A stretch of DNA of 33,541 nucleotides from Pseudonocardia sp. (GCF_025465255.1 NZ_JAODNI010000207.1:1-33541); one strand, 5' to 3'. Counted from the first letter of the stretch, positions 7,989 through 16,099 are shown. Numbers and translations are program-made. The notes: generated from the sequence alone by a model not told the origin.

Positions 7989-8110
7989 GGGGGACGGGGT
8001 TTCGCGTAGGCCGACGGGGAGCGTGGACCTTCCGTTCACCCTCGCGGGGCCGTTGCGCACGGCGGCGGGGAGGCCGAGCATGGAGGGCGACCTGTAGGAG
8101 CTGGTCGAGC

Positions 8111-8194
8111 ATGCGCGAGCCGGACAGTCGCACCCCTGGTCCCGGACCTGGCCCGGGCGGCCCACCCGACGGGGATCCGAGCCGACGCTCGTGA
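8111..8194 (+). CDS. Possible leader ORF upstream of the MmpS-like gene
   Basis: 27 codons from an ATG with GGAG 10 bases upstream. The peptide is MREPDSRTPG followed by Gly-Pro repeats. Its stop TGA overlaps the GTG start of the next gene as GTGA. It may be a leader peptide coupling translation. Alternatively it is the true N-terminus of the MmpS-like protein separated by a frameshift. No family is recognisable. Confidence 0.35.
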   Translation: MREPDSRTPGPGPGPGGPPDGDPSRRS

Positions 8195-8691
8195 CACCCC
8201 ACCGCGGCGGTCGCCACTCCGCACCGCCGGCCCGCGGACGGCGGGTGGTCCTGGCCGCGGTCGGGCTGGGCGCCGTGCTGCTCCTCGGCGTGGCTCTCGT
8301 CGTGACCCTGCGTTCCGGTGACCGCGGCCCGTCGCCGGCGCCGGCCGCCTCGACCGCTGCCGCACCGGCGACCACCACGACGTCCACCACCGCGCCCACC
8401 ACGACGCCGGCTCCGGCGCTCGCCACGGTCGACTACGAGGTGACCAGCGACGGACCCCTGGTCGACGTGACCTACGCCGACGGGACGGGGGTGCACAGCC
8501 TGTCCCACGTCCCGGCCCCCTGGGCGACGAGGGTGCAGATCCCGGCCGGCCCGATGCTGGGTGCTCTCGTCATCGCCCAGGCGGCGGGCCGGGCCACGAA
8601 GGTCTCCTGCCGGATCCTGGTCGACGGGGTCCAGGTGGCGACGATGTTCGTCCGCGGCACGAGCCCGGTGATGTGCAGGCCGGGCGACTGA
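8191..8691 (+). CDS. MmpS-like membrane-anchored protein
   Basis: 166 residues. Basic N-terminus, one transmembrane segment (VVLAAVGLGAVLLLGVALVV, about 19-38), then a Pro/Ala/Thr-rich linker (about 45-77) and a C-terminal beta-rich domain. That domain (YEVTSDGPLVDVTYADG, VPAPWATRVQIPAG, then VSCRILVDGVQVA and a last Cys) has the pattern of MmpS transport accessory proteins, which assist MmpL/RND exporters in mycobacteria. The two Cys could form a disulfide outside the membrane. No mmpL gene is next to it, so it may act alone or with a distant partner. Start taken as GTG 8191; see the upstream leader frame for a possible longer form. Confidence 0.7.
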   Translation: MTPHRGGRHSAPPARGRRVVLAAVGLGAVLLLGVALVVTLRSGDRGPSPAPAASTAAAPATTTTSTTAPTTTPAPALATVDYEVTSDGPLVDVTYADGTGVHSLSHVPAPWATRVQIPAGPMLGALVIAQAAGRATKVSCRILVDGVQVATMFVRGTSPVMCRPGD

Positions 8692-8759
8692 CGGGCCGTC
8701 GCCGCTCCCGGCCGATGTCCGCGCGGTCGCGACGGGCACGGGCAGGAGCCGCCTCGGCC

Positions 8760-9092
8760 TCAGACGGGTTTGAGCGGGTCGTGCCCCATGCGCATCATCC
8801 GGCGCCGCCAGTACTGCTGGCCGGCCGTCGGCTCGAGGTCGTCGCGGCGTTCGGCGAGCACGCGGTCCACCACGCGCTGCATGCGGTCGGCGTCGTGCTC
8901 GGTGAGATCGGCCCGGCGCTTGCGCAGGATGTCCAGGACCTCTTGGCCGCTAGGGGTGCCGGCGTGCTCGGGCTCCACCTCGGCGTCGGGGCCAGCGGCG
9001 TCGGTCCGGAGCCAGTCCTGGAGCTCTCGGGATGTCATGTTCACGACCCGGTGGAACTCGTTCCAGAGGGTGTCGTCGACCTGAGCTGACAT
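8760..9092 (-). CDS. DUF3140 family protein
   Basis: 110 residues. The signature DTLWNEFHRVVNMTSRELQD is followed by a helical, charged region (GQEVLDILRKRRADLTEHDA, RMQRVVDRVLAERRDDLE) and YWRRRMMRMGHDP. This is the conserved DUF3140 pattern of small soluble proteins found in actinobacteria and some other bacteria. The function is unknown; a nucleic-acid or protein-binding role has been guessed only from the basic, helical character. The ATG at 9092 is preceded by AGAGGAAT-like purines. It converges on the MmpS-like gene. Confidence 0.85.
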   Translation of the reverse strand: MSAQVDDTLWNEFHRVVNMTSRELQDWLRTDAAGPDAEVEPEHAGTPSGQEVLDILRKRRADLTEHDADRMQRVVDRVLAERRDDLEPTAGQQYWRRRMMRMGHDPLKPV

Positions 9093-9212
9093 CGGAGAGG
9101 AATACCCGCGTTCACCTCGGTTATGCGGGCAGGTCCGGAAGCGCACCCGCACCGGCCACACCGCCGCCGCGAAGGGCGCCTCTGTCTCGCCGGACGTGCC
9201 GGGGAGCGCCTT

Positions 9213-9452
9213 CGCCGCGCGTCGGGCGGCAACGTCTGGATCCCGAACAACCCGCTCATGCCCGGGGTCGGCGTCGCGGACAGTGCAGAAGAGGCCGTCA
9301 CCTACATCATGTCGCTGTCCCGCGACGTTCTGGAGGAGCGGCTGGTGCGCGCGTACGTCGAGGCGGGCGCCGAGATGGTCGGCTTCCTCGACCCCGAGGC
9401 CGGCGGGCCGGGCGCCGCCCCGCCTCTGGGACACCGGGAATCGGACACGTGA
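9213..9452 (+). pseudogene. FAD-binding dehydrogenase (KstD/fumarate-reductase-like) fragment
   Basis: SGGNVWIPNNPLMPGVGVAD followed by SAEEAVTYIMSLSRDVLEER and EAGAEMVGFLD matches the segment just after the dinucleotide-binding fold in 3-ketosteroid dehydrogenase-like flavoproteins, which normally have more than 500 residues. The N-terminal GxGxxG fold and everything after about 75 residues are missing. It ends in unrelated sequence just before the TetR relic. A deletion remnant of a steroid- or organic-acid-oxidising enzyme. Confidence 0.7.
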
Positions 9453-9465
9453 CCAGGAGGCCAGG

Positions 9466-10083
9466 ATGGCGGCGCGCGCGCACGGCTCGGCCGTCCGGCG
9501 GGAGCCGACGGCGAGCAGACCCGAAAACGGATCATGCTCGTCGCGATGGAACACGTGGCGGAGCGCGGCTACTCGCGCGCCACGCTGAAGGAGATCGCCG
9601 CCGACGCCGGACTGACGAGCGCGACGATCTACCACTACTTCCCGTCCAAACTCGATCTCGTCGCCACGACGTTCACCGAGCTGCTCGGCCGGGTCATCCC
9701 GCGCCTCGAGGGGTCGGCCGCCCGGGCGGAGACCCTCCCCGAGATCCTCACGATCATGCTCGACGAGGCCATCGAGCCGGTCCGGGAGTTCCCTCACCTC
9801 ACCGCGTTCCACGCGCCGAGCGCACCCGGGAGCCGGAGCTCGGGGCGCTCTATGACGACACCCTCGACGCGATGCGCCGCATGGTGGACCGGGCGAAGCG
9901 GAGCGGCGACCTGCGGGCCGACGTCGACGTGCAGGCCGTCAGCGACGTGTTGTTCGCGCTGCTCCGGGGCCTGACCGAGCTGTCGGCCTCGATCCCCGTG
10001 GAGCGGCACCGCGCCGCGCTCCTGTGCACCGAGGCCTTCGTCCGGGGGAGCTGTTCATCGCCTCCGACACCACGTCGCCCTGA
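9466..10083 (+). pseudogene. TetR-family regulator broken by three frameshifts
   Basis: An AGGAGG sits 6 bases before the ATG at 9466. The protein can be followed through three frames. After MAARA the frame slips in the GCGCGCGCGC run (about 9471-9481), giving EQTRKRIMLVAMEHVAERGY and the helix-turn-helix LKEIAADAGLTSATIYHYFP. It slips again near 9815-9825, giving ERTREPELGALYDDTLDAM and LRADVDVQAVSDVLFALLRG. It slips a third time in the G run at about 10053, giving ELFIASDTTSP and a stop at 10081. The residues are otherwise well conserved, so decay is recent or the breaks are base-call errors. Without repair the regulator cannot bind DNA or ligand normally. Confidence 0.85.
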
Positions 10084-10126
10084 GGGTGCCGCGCGGTGCG
10101 CGATCACGGTACCGCTCGGCGGCTCC

Positions 10127-11077
10127 TCAGACGTCGATCGGCTCCAGCTGGTCCAGCAGCTCGGTGCGGCGGTCCTCGAACTGCTCCGGCAGCTGGAACG
10201 CGCTCCCGAGCTCCTTCGGGGACTCGTCGCAGGTCCAGCCGCCCTCGGCGTGGGTGACGGCCAGCTCGAACAGTGCCCCGCCCGGGCTGCGGACGTACAC
10301 GGACTTGAAGTACTTGCGGTCCTTGAGCTCGGAGATGTCGGTGTAGCCGAGGCCCTCGATCTCGAACTTGAGCTCGTCCTGGTTCTCCAGGGTCTCGGCG
10401 TTCCAGGCGAAGTGGTGGATCGTGCCCTCGCCGTACCGCCAGGTCCCGGGGTCGTCGGTGCGGTTGACCACCAGCTCGACGGCGCCGCCGCGGGCCGCGG
10501 AACCGACCTGCAGGACGACCCGGTCACCCTCCTCGACCAGGTCCTTGGCGGACAACGAGCCGGTGGTGAACTCCACCATGTTCTCCGGGTTCGCGACGTG
10601 CACCCCGACGCCGTGGATGCCGTGGATCGCGTACTCGGCGGGGACGCCGCCCTCGGTCCAGCCGGCGCGCGGGTCGTCGTCGACGCCGACGAGCGCGTAC
10701 TCGATGCCGCAGGGGTGGCGGAACAGCAACCGGCGGCGGTCCAGCACCTCGGCGTCCGCGACCTCGACCCCGCGCTCGGTGAGCCTCCCGCTCCAGTAGT
10801 CCAGCGAGCCGGCGGGCGCCGCGAGCAGGACCTCGCGCGCCTGGTTGGTGCCGCGGCGGCCCATCAGCCCCGCCTGCCGGAACGGGAACGTGGTGAGGAC
10901 GGCGCTCGGGTCGCCGCCCGCGTTGCTGTAGTAGAGGTGGTAGATCGGCGTGGAGCCGTCGAAGAGCACGGTGCGCTTGATGAAGCGCAGGCCGAGGGTA
11001 CGGACGTGGAAGTCGACGTCCTCCTGGGCCGAGCCCACGGACATCGTCACGTGGTGGCTGCCGTCGAGATGGGCCAC
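10127..11077 (-). CDS. Two-domain VOC ring-cleaving dioxygenase (MhqO-like)
   Basis: 316 residues from a GTG with GGAGGT 5 bases upstream. Two glyoxalase/bleomycin-resistance/dioxygenase (VOC) modules: the first begins at GSHHVTMSVGSAQEDVDFHV, the second at IHGIHGVGVHVANPENMVEF. Likely metal ligands are the early His (8 or 9), a His in GTIHHFAWNAE, and an acidic residue near FELAVTHAEGGW. The length and the TLGLRFIKRTVLFDGSTPIY wording match the MhqO/YkcA group of putative hydroquinone or catechol dioxygenases. It is divergent from an AraC regulator, which probably controls it. The real substrate is unproven. Confidence 0.82.
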   Translation of the reverse strand: MAHLDGSHHVTMSVGSAQEDVDFHVRTLGLRFIKRTVLFDGSTPIYHLYYSNAGGDPSAVLTTFPFRQAGLMGRRGTNQAREVLLAAPAGSLDYWSGRLTERGVEVADAEVLDRRRLLFRHPCGIEYALVGVDDDPRAGWTEGGVPAEYAIHGIHGVGVHVANPENMVEFTTGSLSAKDLVEEGDRVVLQVGSAARGGAVELVVNRTDDPGTWRYGEGTIHHFAWNAETLENQDELKFEIEGLGYTDISELKDRKYFKSVYVRSPGGALFELAVTHAEGGWTCDESPKELGSAFQLPEQFEDRRTELLDQLEPIDV

Positions 11078-11159
11078 GGGGTACCTCCGCTGGTGTCATC
11101 TTCCGATCGACTGCGAACGCTAGGCCATCCGGAGGTCCGGTGGGACGGGTCGTGCGCGC

Positions 11160-11199
11160 GCGGACAACGGTGCGCCGGACCCGTGCCGCGGCGGACAAC
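11160..11199. promoter_or_regulatory. Direct repeat between the divergent VOC and AraC genes
   Basis: GCGGACAAC occurs at 11160-11168 and again at 11191-11199, a centre spacing of 31 bases, about three helical turns. AraC-family proteins bind direct repeats on one face of the DNA, so this is a candidate operator. The region is GC-rich, so chance cannot be excluded. Confidence 0.3.
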
Positions 11200-11271
11200 C
11201 CGACGGTGGTGGTGCGGCCCGGTGGCGGAGGCCATGATGAGCCCACCCGCCGATCCGGAGAACGACGACGT

Positions 11272-12222
11272 ATGCCCCTGATCGTGGACACCACCACCGT
11301 GCCCGGCCCCGACCGGTTCGACTACTGGGCCGCCGAGCACGGCCGCGTGCTGCATCCGCTCGCGCTGCGCAGGCCCGGAAGCGGACCGTTCAACGGACGG
11401 ATCCAGGCCCACGGCGTCGGCCCGCTGACCGTCTACCGGATCGAGGGCGAGGCCTCGACCATCGAACGCACCCGCCGGCTCGTCGCGCGGCGCGACCCGG
11501 AGGAACTCCAGATCACCCACCTCGTCCGCGGCCGGTTCCGCATCGAGCAGGCCGGCCGGGTGGCCGTCGTCGGCTCGGGGGACGTCTCCGGGTACGAGAC
11601 CTCCCATCCCTACGAGGTCCAGTCCGCCGGGCCATTCGAGCTGCTGCTGTTCTCCGTGCCGCGGGCCCTGTTCGGCGCCGAGGCGGACAGGATCTGCGCG
11701 CGCACCGCCATCCCCCTCGACGGGCGGCGGGGCCCGGCGGCGCTCGCCGGTCCGTTCCTCCGCGGACTCGCGGACCGGGTGCAGGACGGGAGCCTGGACG
11801 CGGACGGCGCCGTCCTCGCCGACTGCGTGGTCGACCTGGCACGGCTGCTGTTCGCCGGCGCCCGTGACCCGGAGCCGCCGCCGGCGTCGGACCCGCTGTT
11901 CCCGCAGGTCCTCGCCTACGTCGAGGCGCACCTCGGTGATCGCGGGCTCGGGCCGAGGACGATCGCCGCCGCGCACTTCGTGTCGCCGCGCCGGCTGCAC
12001 AAGGCCTTCGAGACCGAGGGCCGTACGGTCGCCGGCTGGATCCGGGAGCGGCGGCTCGCGGCGGTCCGCCGGGATCTGCTGGACCCGCGGCTGGCGGAGC
12101 GTCCGATCCGGGCGCTCGCCGCGGCCCGCGGCTTCGGCGACGCGCCGCACTTCAGCCGGCTCTTCCGCAGGGTCGAGGGCTGCACGCCGGGCGAGTTCAG
12201 GGAGCGGGCCGGACGGCCGTGA
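11272..12222 (+). CDS. AraC-family transcriptional regulator
   Basis: 316 residues. The N-terminal half is a cupin-like ligand domain of the AraC_binding_2 type (FDYWAAEHGRVLHPL, then ELQITHLVRGRFRIEQAGR, GDVSGYETSHPYEVQ). The C-terminal ~100 residues carry two helix-turn-helix units (RTIAAAHFVSPRRLHKAFET and RALAAARGFGDAPHFSRLFR, then CTPGEFRER). The ATG at 11272 has a GGAG at 11257-11260, a little far. It is divergent from the VOC dioxygenase and is its likely regulator. Its last 26 bases overlap the end of the convergent hydrolase gene. Confidence 0.9.
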   Translation: MPLIVDTTTVPGPDRFDYWAAEHGRVLHPLALRRPGSGPFNGRIQAHGVGPLTVYRIEGEASTIERTRRLVARRDPEELQITHLVRGRFRIEQAGRVAVVGSGDVSGYETSHPYEVQSAGPFELLLFSVPRALFGAEADRICARTAIPLDGRRGPAALAGPFLRGLADRVQDGSLDADGAVLADCVVDLARLLFAGARDPEPPPASDPLFPQVLAYVEAHLGDRGLGPRTIAAAHFVSPRRLHKAFETEGRTVAGWIRERRLAAVRRDLLDPRLAERPIRALAAARGFGDAPHFSRLFRRVEGCTPGEFRERAGRP

Positions 12223-12850
12223 GCAGGGCCCGGGTCCGGGCCACGGCGTCGTCGTTCACGAGGTGCTCGCGGTCGTCGTAGACCGCGACCGTGACGTCGG
12301 CGCCGCGCTCGCGCAGCACCTCGGCGGTCTCCTGCACCCGGTCCAGCGGGATCCACGCGTCGAACCGGCTGCTGGCCAGCACGACCGGGGTCCCGTGCAG
12401 CGAGCGGCCCGGACCGGGGCGGTGGCCGGCCGGTCCGAAGAAGCCGCCGGTCAGCAGCGATGCGCCCGCGTACCGGCGGGGCCTACGCAGCAGCAGCTCC
12501 GAGAGCAGGCACGCGCCCTGGGAGAAGCCGATGAGCACCGTGCGCTCCGGCGCGAAGCCCTCGACGCCCACGCGGTCGACGGCGGCCTCGACGGCCGCGA
12601 GCGCGTGGTCCAGGTGCGGTCGGTTCGCGGGCTCCGGGTCCATGAACCGGCCCGGGTACCAGCTGCGTCCGGCCGCGCGGGGCAGCAGGTACGCGACGTC
12701 GTCGACGCCCACCCGGTCCAGCACGGCGAGCATGTACTCGGGATCCTGGTCCCGGCCGTGCACCACCACCGCGGCGGCCCGTGCCGCGGCGGTCGGTGCG
12801 CCGGCGACCGTGAGCGGTTCCTGCAGGTGGAGGTTGCTCGTCGTGACCAC
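12197..12850 (-). CDS. Phospholipase/carboxylesterase-type serine hydrolase (MhqD-like)
   Basis: 217 residues from a GTG with GGAGG 6 bases upstream. Small alpha/beta hydrolase: VVVHGRDQDPEYM, nucleophile elbow LIGFSQGACL with Ser110, acid Asp164 in SSRFDAWIPLDR, base His196 in DDREHLVND. The first motif HGRDQDPEYM and the size fit the YodD/MhqD group. In Bacillus that group shares a regulon with the MhqO dioxygenase, so its closeness to the MhqO-like gene suggests a shared quinone-related job. That link is inference. A longer frame upstream exists but lacks homology. Confidence 0.8.
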   Translation of the reverse strand: MVTTSNLHLQEPLTVAGAPTAAARAAAVVVHGRDQDPEYMLAVLDRVGVDDVAYLLPRAAGRSWYPGRFMDPEPANRPHLDHALAAVEAAVDRVGVEGFAPERTVLIGFSQGACLLSELLLRRPRRYAGASLLTGGFFGPAGHRPGPGRSLHGTPVVLASSRFDAWIPLDRVQETAEVLRERGADVTVAVYDDREHLVNDDAVARTRALLTAVRPAP

Positions 12851-12999
12851 GCTCGTCCTCCGCACCGGCTCGGGTGACGGCCACTGTGCCAGACGGCCCC
12901 GGGGCACGATCATGTCACGGTCCGTCTCACGGGCCGCCCCGTCGATCTCCCCGGTGCGAGGCTGCCGCCGACACACGGTGATCGACCCGGGGGTACACG

Positions 13000-13578
13000 A
13001 TGCGACGGCCTGCGGAACTGTTCGTGATGCTGGCGCTCGGCCTGGCCGCGGCGGGATGCGGCTCCTCGGGCCCGACGACGGCCGGTACGCCGACCACCAC
13101 CACCGCCCCGGCCACCGCGGCGACCACCACGGCGGCAGGCTCGGACACGGGTGGATGCCCGCTCGCGGCCGAGGACCTGTCGGCCGCCACCGGAATGGCC
13201 TTCGAGCTCGCGACCACCGAGCCGGACCGCGCGCTCGAGACGCTCGAGACGGTGAAGGCGATGGTGTGCGTCTTCAGCTCGGCGGACGAACCGCAGCCCG
13301 GGGGAGATCGTCTCGGGCTGCGCGTGGACACGGTCACCGGGGCGGACGCGGCGACCGTCACCGCCGAGTTCGAGAGGAGCTGCACGAGCAACGGCGGCAC
13401 GCTGAACGACGTGACCGCCGACGACGACGCGCAGACCTGCACGAGCCGCGGCAGCACGATCGAGGGGAACATCGACACCGGGGACCGGACCGTGAACGTC
13501 TACTTCGTCAACGCGGACGAGGCGACGGCGGCCGCACTGACCCCGAACTTCGACAAGGTGCTGGACGCCGTCGACTAG
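13000..13578 (+). CDS. Secreted lipoprotein, DUF3558-like
   Basis: 192 residues. A lipoprotein signal peptide (MRRPAELFVMLALGLAAAGC) ends in a lipobox with Cys20. A Thr/Ala-rich linker follows (about 26-47), then a globular domain starting CPLAAEDLSAATGMAFELA with Cys residues near 89, 127 and 147. This layout resembles the DUF3558 lipoproteins common in actinomycetes, whose function is unknown. It is anchored outside the membrane. No operon partner is evident; it converges on the GMC oxidoreductase. GGGGGT lies just before the ATG. Confidence 0.75.
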   Translation: MRRPAELFVMLALGLAAAGCGSSGPTTAGTPTTTTAPATAATTTAAGSDTGGCPLAAEDLSAATGMAFELATTEPDRALETLETVKAMVCVFSSADEPQPGGDRLGLRVDTVTGADAATVTAEFERSCTSNGGTLNDVTADDDAQTCTSRGSTIEGNIDTGDRTVNVYFVNADEATAAALTPNFDKVLDAVD

Positions 13579-13623
13579 GAGGGACCCGGCTCCGGCGGCT
13601 ACGGCCGGATCCCGTCCACCGGC

Positions 13624-15261
13624 TCAGGCGGACGTGAGCTTCTGCGGCGCGTCCGGCGCGAGCGGCGTGTTCCCCAGGACCAGGTCCGCGGCCTTCTCCG
13701 CGACCATCATCGTGGGTGCGTAGGTGTTGCTGTTCGGCAGGTCCGGGATGATCGACGCGTCGACGACCCGGAGCCCGTCGACCCCGTGCACCCGCAGCGT
13801 GTCCGGGTCCGTGACCGCCTCCGCGTCCAGCCCCAGCCGGCAGGTGCCGGTCGGGTGCAGGCCCGTCTGGGCCCACGAACGCACCCACTCGGCGACCTGC
13901 GCGTCCGTTTGGACGGCCGGGCCGGGAAGCAGCTCGCCGCCCTCGTACCGGGAGAACGCCGGCTGCGCCAGGATGTCCCGGGCGACGTGGAAGGCCTCGA
14001 CCCAGCGCCGCACGTCCTCGTCGTGGGTCAGGTAGCCGACCTCGAGCGCCGGCTTCCGCAGCGGGTCCCGGCTGGTGATCCTGACGGTGCCGCGGTTGTG
14101 CGAGCGCATGACGCTGAGGTGCACCTGGTAGCCGTGCCCGCGCAGCCGCTCCGAGTCCGCCCACTTCATCGCGACCGGCGCGAACAGCATCATCATGTCC
14201 GGGACGCCGTCGGAGGCCATCGCCGTGCAGGCGAAGCCGCCCGCCTCGAAGTGGTTGGTCGCCGCGGCGCCGGTGCCGTGGCGCAGCCACTCCGCGGCCA
14301 TGCCGGGGACCTTGTGCGCCTTGCGCATCGGGCCGAGCGAGACCGGCTGGCTGCATGCGTGCTGCAGATGCACGTCGAGGTGGTCCTGCAGGTTCCGGCC
14401 GACGCCCGGGAGCTCGGCCTGCACCGGGATGCCGAGGCTTTCCAGGTGTCGCGGGTCCCCGATGCCGGAGAGCTGCAGGAGCTGCGGGGAGTTCACCGCG
14501 CCACCGGCGAGGATGACCTCCGCCGAGCGCACCTCGTGGACGGGCCCGTCGCCCTCGCGGTAGCGCACGCCGACCGCCCGGCCGCCCTCGAGGACCAGGC
14601 CGGTGACCATGGCGCGGGTCTTGATCGTCAACGTGGGCCGGCTCGCGACGATCGGGTGCAGGTAGGCGTCGGCGGCGGAGTAGCGGCGGCCGCGGTGGAT
14701 CGTGCGGGTGGTCCGCGAGAATCCGCGCTGCCGCGGGCCGTTGACGTCGTCCAGGACGGCGTGCCCGGCCTGCCGGACGGCCTCGAAGAACGCGTCGTAC
14801 AGCGGGCCCTCGGCATTGGCCTGCTCGAGCAGCTGCGGGCCGCCGGGCTCGCCGTCGACGAGCCGGTTCTCCAGCTTGCGGAAGTACGGCGAGCAGTGCG
14901 CCCAGCCCCAGTTCTCCAGGCCCTCGCGCTGCGCCCACACGTCGTAGTCCGCCGGGTTGCCCCGCTGGTAGACCATGCCGTTGATGGAGCTGGAGCCGCC
15001 GAGGAGCTTCCCGCGGGGAACGTGCAGGCTGCGCCCGTTGAGGCCGGGCTCGGCCTCGGACTCGTAACACCAGTCGTAGCGGGGGTTGCCCCAGCCGAAG
15101 GCGAGCGCCGCCGGGACCCGGACGATCGGGTCCCACCGGTGGTCCGGCCGGCCCGCCTCGAGCACGAGCACGCGCGTGCCCGGGTCGGTGCTCAGCCTGT
15201 TGGCCAGGACCAGTCCGGCGGAGCCGCCGCCGACGATCACGAAGTCGTACGACCCGCTGAT
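13624..15261 (-). CDS. GMC-family FAD-dependent dehydrogenase (BetA-like)
   Basis: About 545 residues. FAD-binding fold YDFVIVGGGSAGLVLANRLS, the GMC signature PRGKLLGGSSSINGMVYQRG, the second signature GGAVNSPQLLQLSGIGDP, active-site His in LHPTGTCRLG and Asn in DLPNSNTYAPTMM. Members oxidise alcohols such as choline, and BetA or alkanol dehydrogenases are the nearest in wording. There is no ATG, GTG or TTG in frame between the upstream methyltransferase and the FAD fold; the nearest GTG (15240) would cut into it. A strong AGGAGG is followed 5 bases later by ATC at 15261, giving ISGSYDFVIVGG, so I propose an ATC start. It lies 40 bases after the methyltransferase and is probably co-transcribed. 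Confidence 0.88.
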   Translation of the reverse strand: MSGSYDFVIVGGGSAGLVLANRLSTDPGTRVLVLEAGRPDHRWDPIVRVPAALAFGWGNPRYDWCYESEAEPGLNGRSLHVPRGKLLGGSSSINGMVYQRGNPADYDVWAQREGLENWGWAHCSPYFRKLENRLVDGEPGGPQLLEQANAEGPLYDAFFEAVRQAGHAVLDDVNGPRQRGFSRTTRTIHRGRRYSAADAYLHPIVASRPTLTIKTRAMVTGLVLEGGRAVGVRYREGDGPVHEVRSAEVILAGGAVNSPQLLQLSGIGDPRHLESLGIPVQAELPGVGRNLQDHLDVHLQHACSQPVSLGPMRKAHKVPGMAAEWLRHGTGAAATNHFEAGGFACTAMASDGVPDMMMLFAPVAMKWADSERLRGHGYQVHLSVMRSHNRGTVRITSRDPLRKPALEVGYLTHDEDVRRWVEAFHVARDILAQPAFSRYEGGELLPGPAVQTDAQVAEWVRSWAQTGLHPTGTCRLGLDAEAVTDPDTLRVHGVDGLRVVDASIIPDLPNSNTYAPTMMVAEKAADLVLGNTPLAPDAPQKLTSA

Positions 15262-15301
15262 GATGTCCTCCTCGATGCCGCGAACCCCGGAGATCCGGAG
15301 C

Positions 15302-16099
15302 TCAGGCCACGGTCGTGCGGGAGCGGCCCTCGTCCTGACGCGTCGCGCCGCCGCGGGGACGGGGGACCTCGCCCTCGGGCGCGCGGACCGGAGCGGGGGA
15401 GACGGTAGTCCCGGCCCGGCGGAACACGTCCAGCCGGACCCCGGAGCCGTCCGGCCCGAGGTCGGGGAGCGCCCGGGAGCGGTCGTGGACGAACCGGGCA
15501 TCGGCCCCGACACGGACAGCGGCCGCGTGGTGCACCGCGTCCCCGCGGCCGGTGCCGCCCGTGTGGTGCAGCAGGACCAGCCGCCCGCCCGGGCGCAGCC
15601 GCGCGAGCAGGCGCTCGAGGCCACGGCGGAACAGCGCGGAGTTCAGGTGGTGCAGCGAGTCCGCGCAGACGATCAGGTCGAAGGTGCCGTCGAACCGGTC
15701 GAACGGCAGCGCTCGGCGTTCGACGCGGACCTGCGGGTTCTCGTGGAAACGGGCCGCCGCGCGGGCGACGGGCCCCTCCGCGGTGTCCACGGCCACGACG
15801 GCGTCCGCGGCGGGGGCGAGGCGTTCGGTGAGCAGGCCCTCGCCGCAGCCGATCTCGAGGACGCGGCCGGTGGGGCCGTCGCCGATCACGCGGAGGATCT
15901 CGTCGTGGGTCGTCCGCAGGTACTCGCCCGGGAGCGGGCCGCCGGCCTGCCACCGCAGGCTCAGGCGGGCGACGAGCGGCTCCAGGCCGGGGCGGACCGC
16001 GGCGGCGGCCGGCCGGATCGGGACGGTGCCGAGGCGCAGGGCGCGGTCCGCGGCGTTCCGGACGGCGCGCCGCGCACGGGCGGGAGGCAGCTCGTTCAT
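15302..16099 (-). CDS. Class I SAM-dependent methyltransferase
   Basis: 265 residues from an ATG with AGGG 7 bases upstream. Rossmann-type motif I RVLEIGCGEGLLTERL, the acidic loop VVAVDTAEGPVARAAARF, motif post-I and motif IV FDLIVCADSLHHLN, and LARLRPGGRLVLLHHTGG. It methylates an unknown small molecule using S-adenosylmethionine. The N-terminal 60 residues are helical and basic. The C-terminal ~60 residues are charged and less conserved looking. It is the first gene of an operon with the GMC dehydrogenase, so the two may act on one substrate in turn. A perfect 6-bp dyad at 16179-16194 lies upstream. Confidence 0.82.
   Translation of the reverse strand: MNELPPARARRAVRNAADRALRLGTVPIRPAAAAVRPGLEPLVARLSLRWQAGGPLPGEYLRTTHDEILRVIGDGPTGRVLEIGCGEGLLTERLAPAADAVVAVDTAEGPVARAAARFHENPQVRVERRALPFDRFDGTFDLIVCADSLHHLNSALFRRGLERLLARLRPGGRLVLLHHTGGTGRGDAVHHAAAVRVGADARFVHDRSRALPDLGPDGSGVRLDVFRRAGTTVSPAPVRAPEGEVPRPRGGATRQDEGRSRTTVA

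Noticed and set aside
9032..11281. Open frame of about 750 codons across DUF3140, the relics and the VOC gene
   Set aside because: It contains one piece of the TetR relic but is otherwise a shadow across several genes on both strands.
13508..15136. Second minus-strand frame of 542 codons inside the GMC gene
   Set aside because: Shadow frame; the GMC motifs are all in the other frame.
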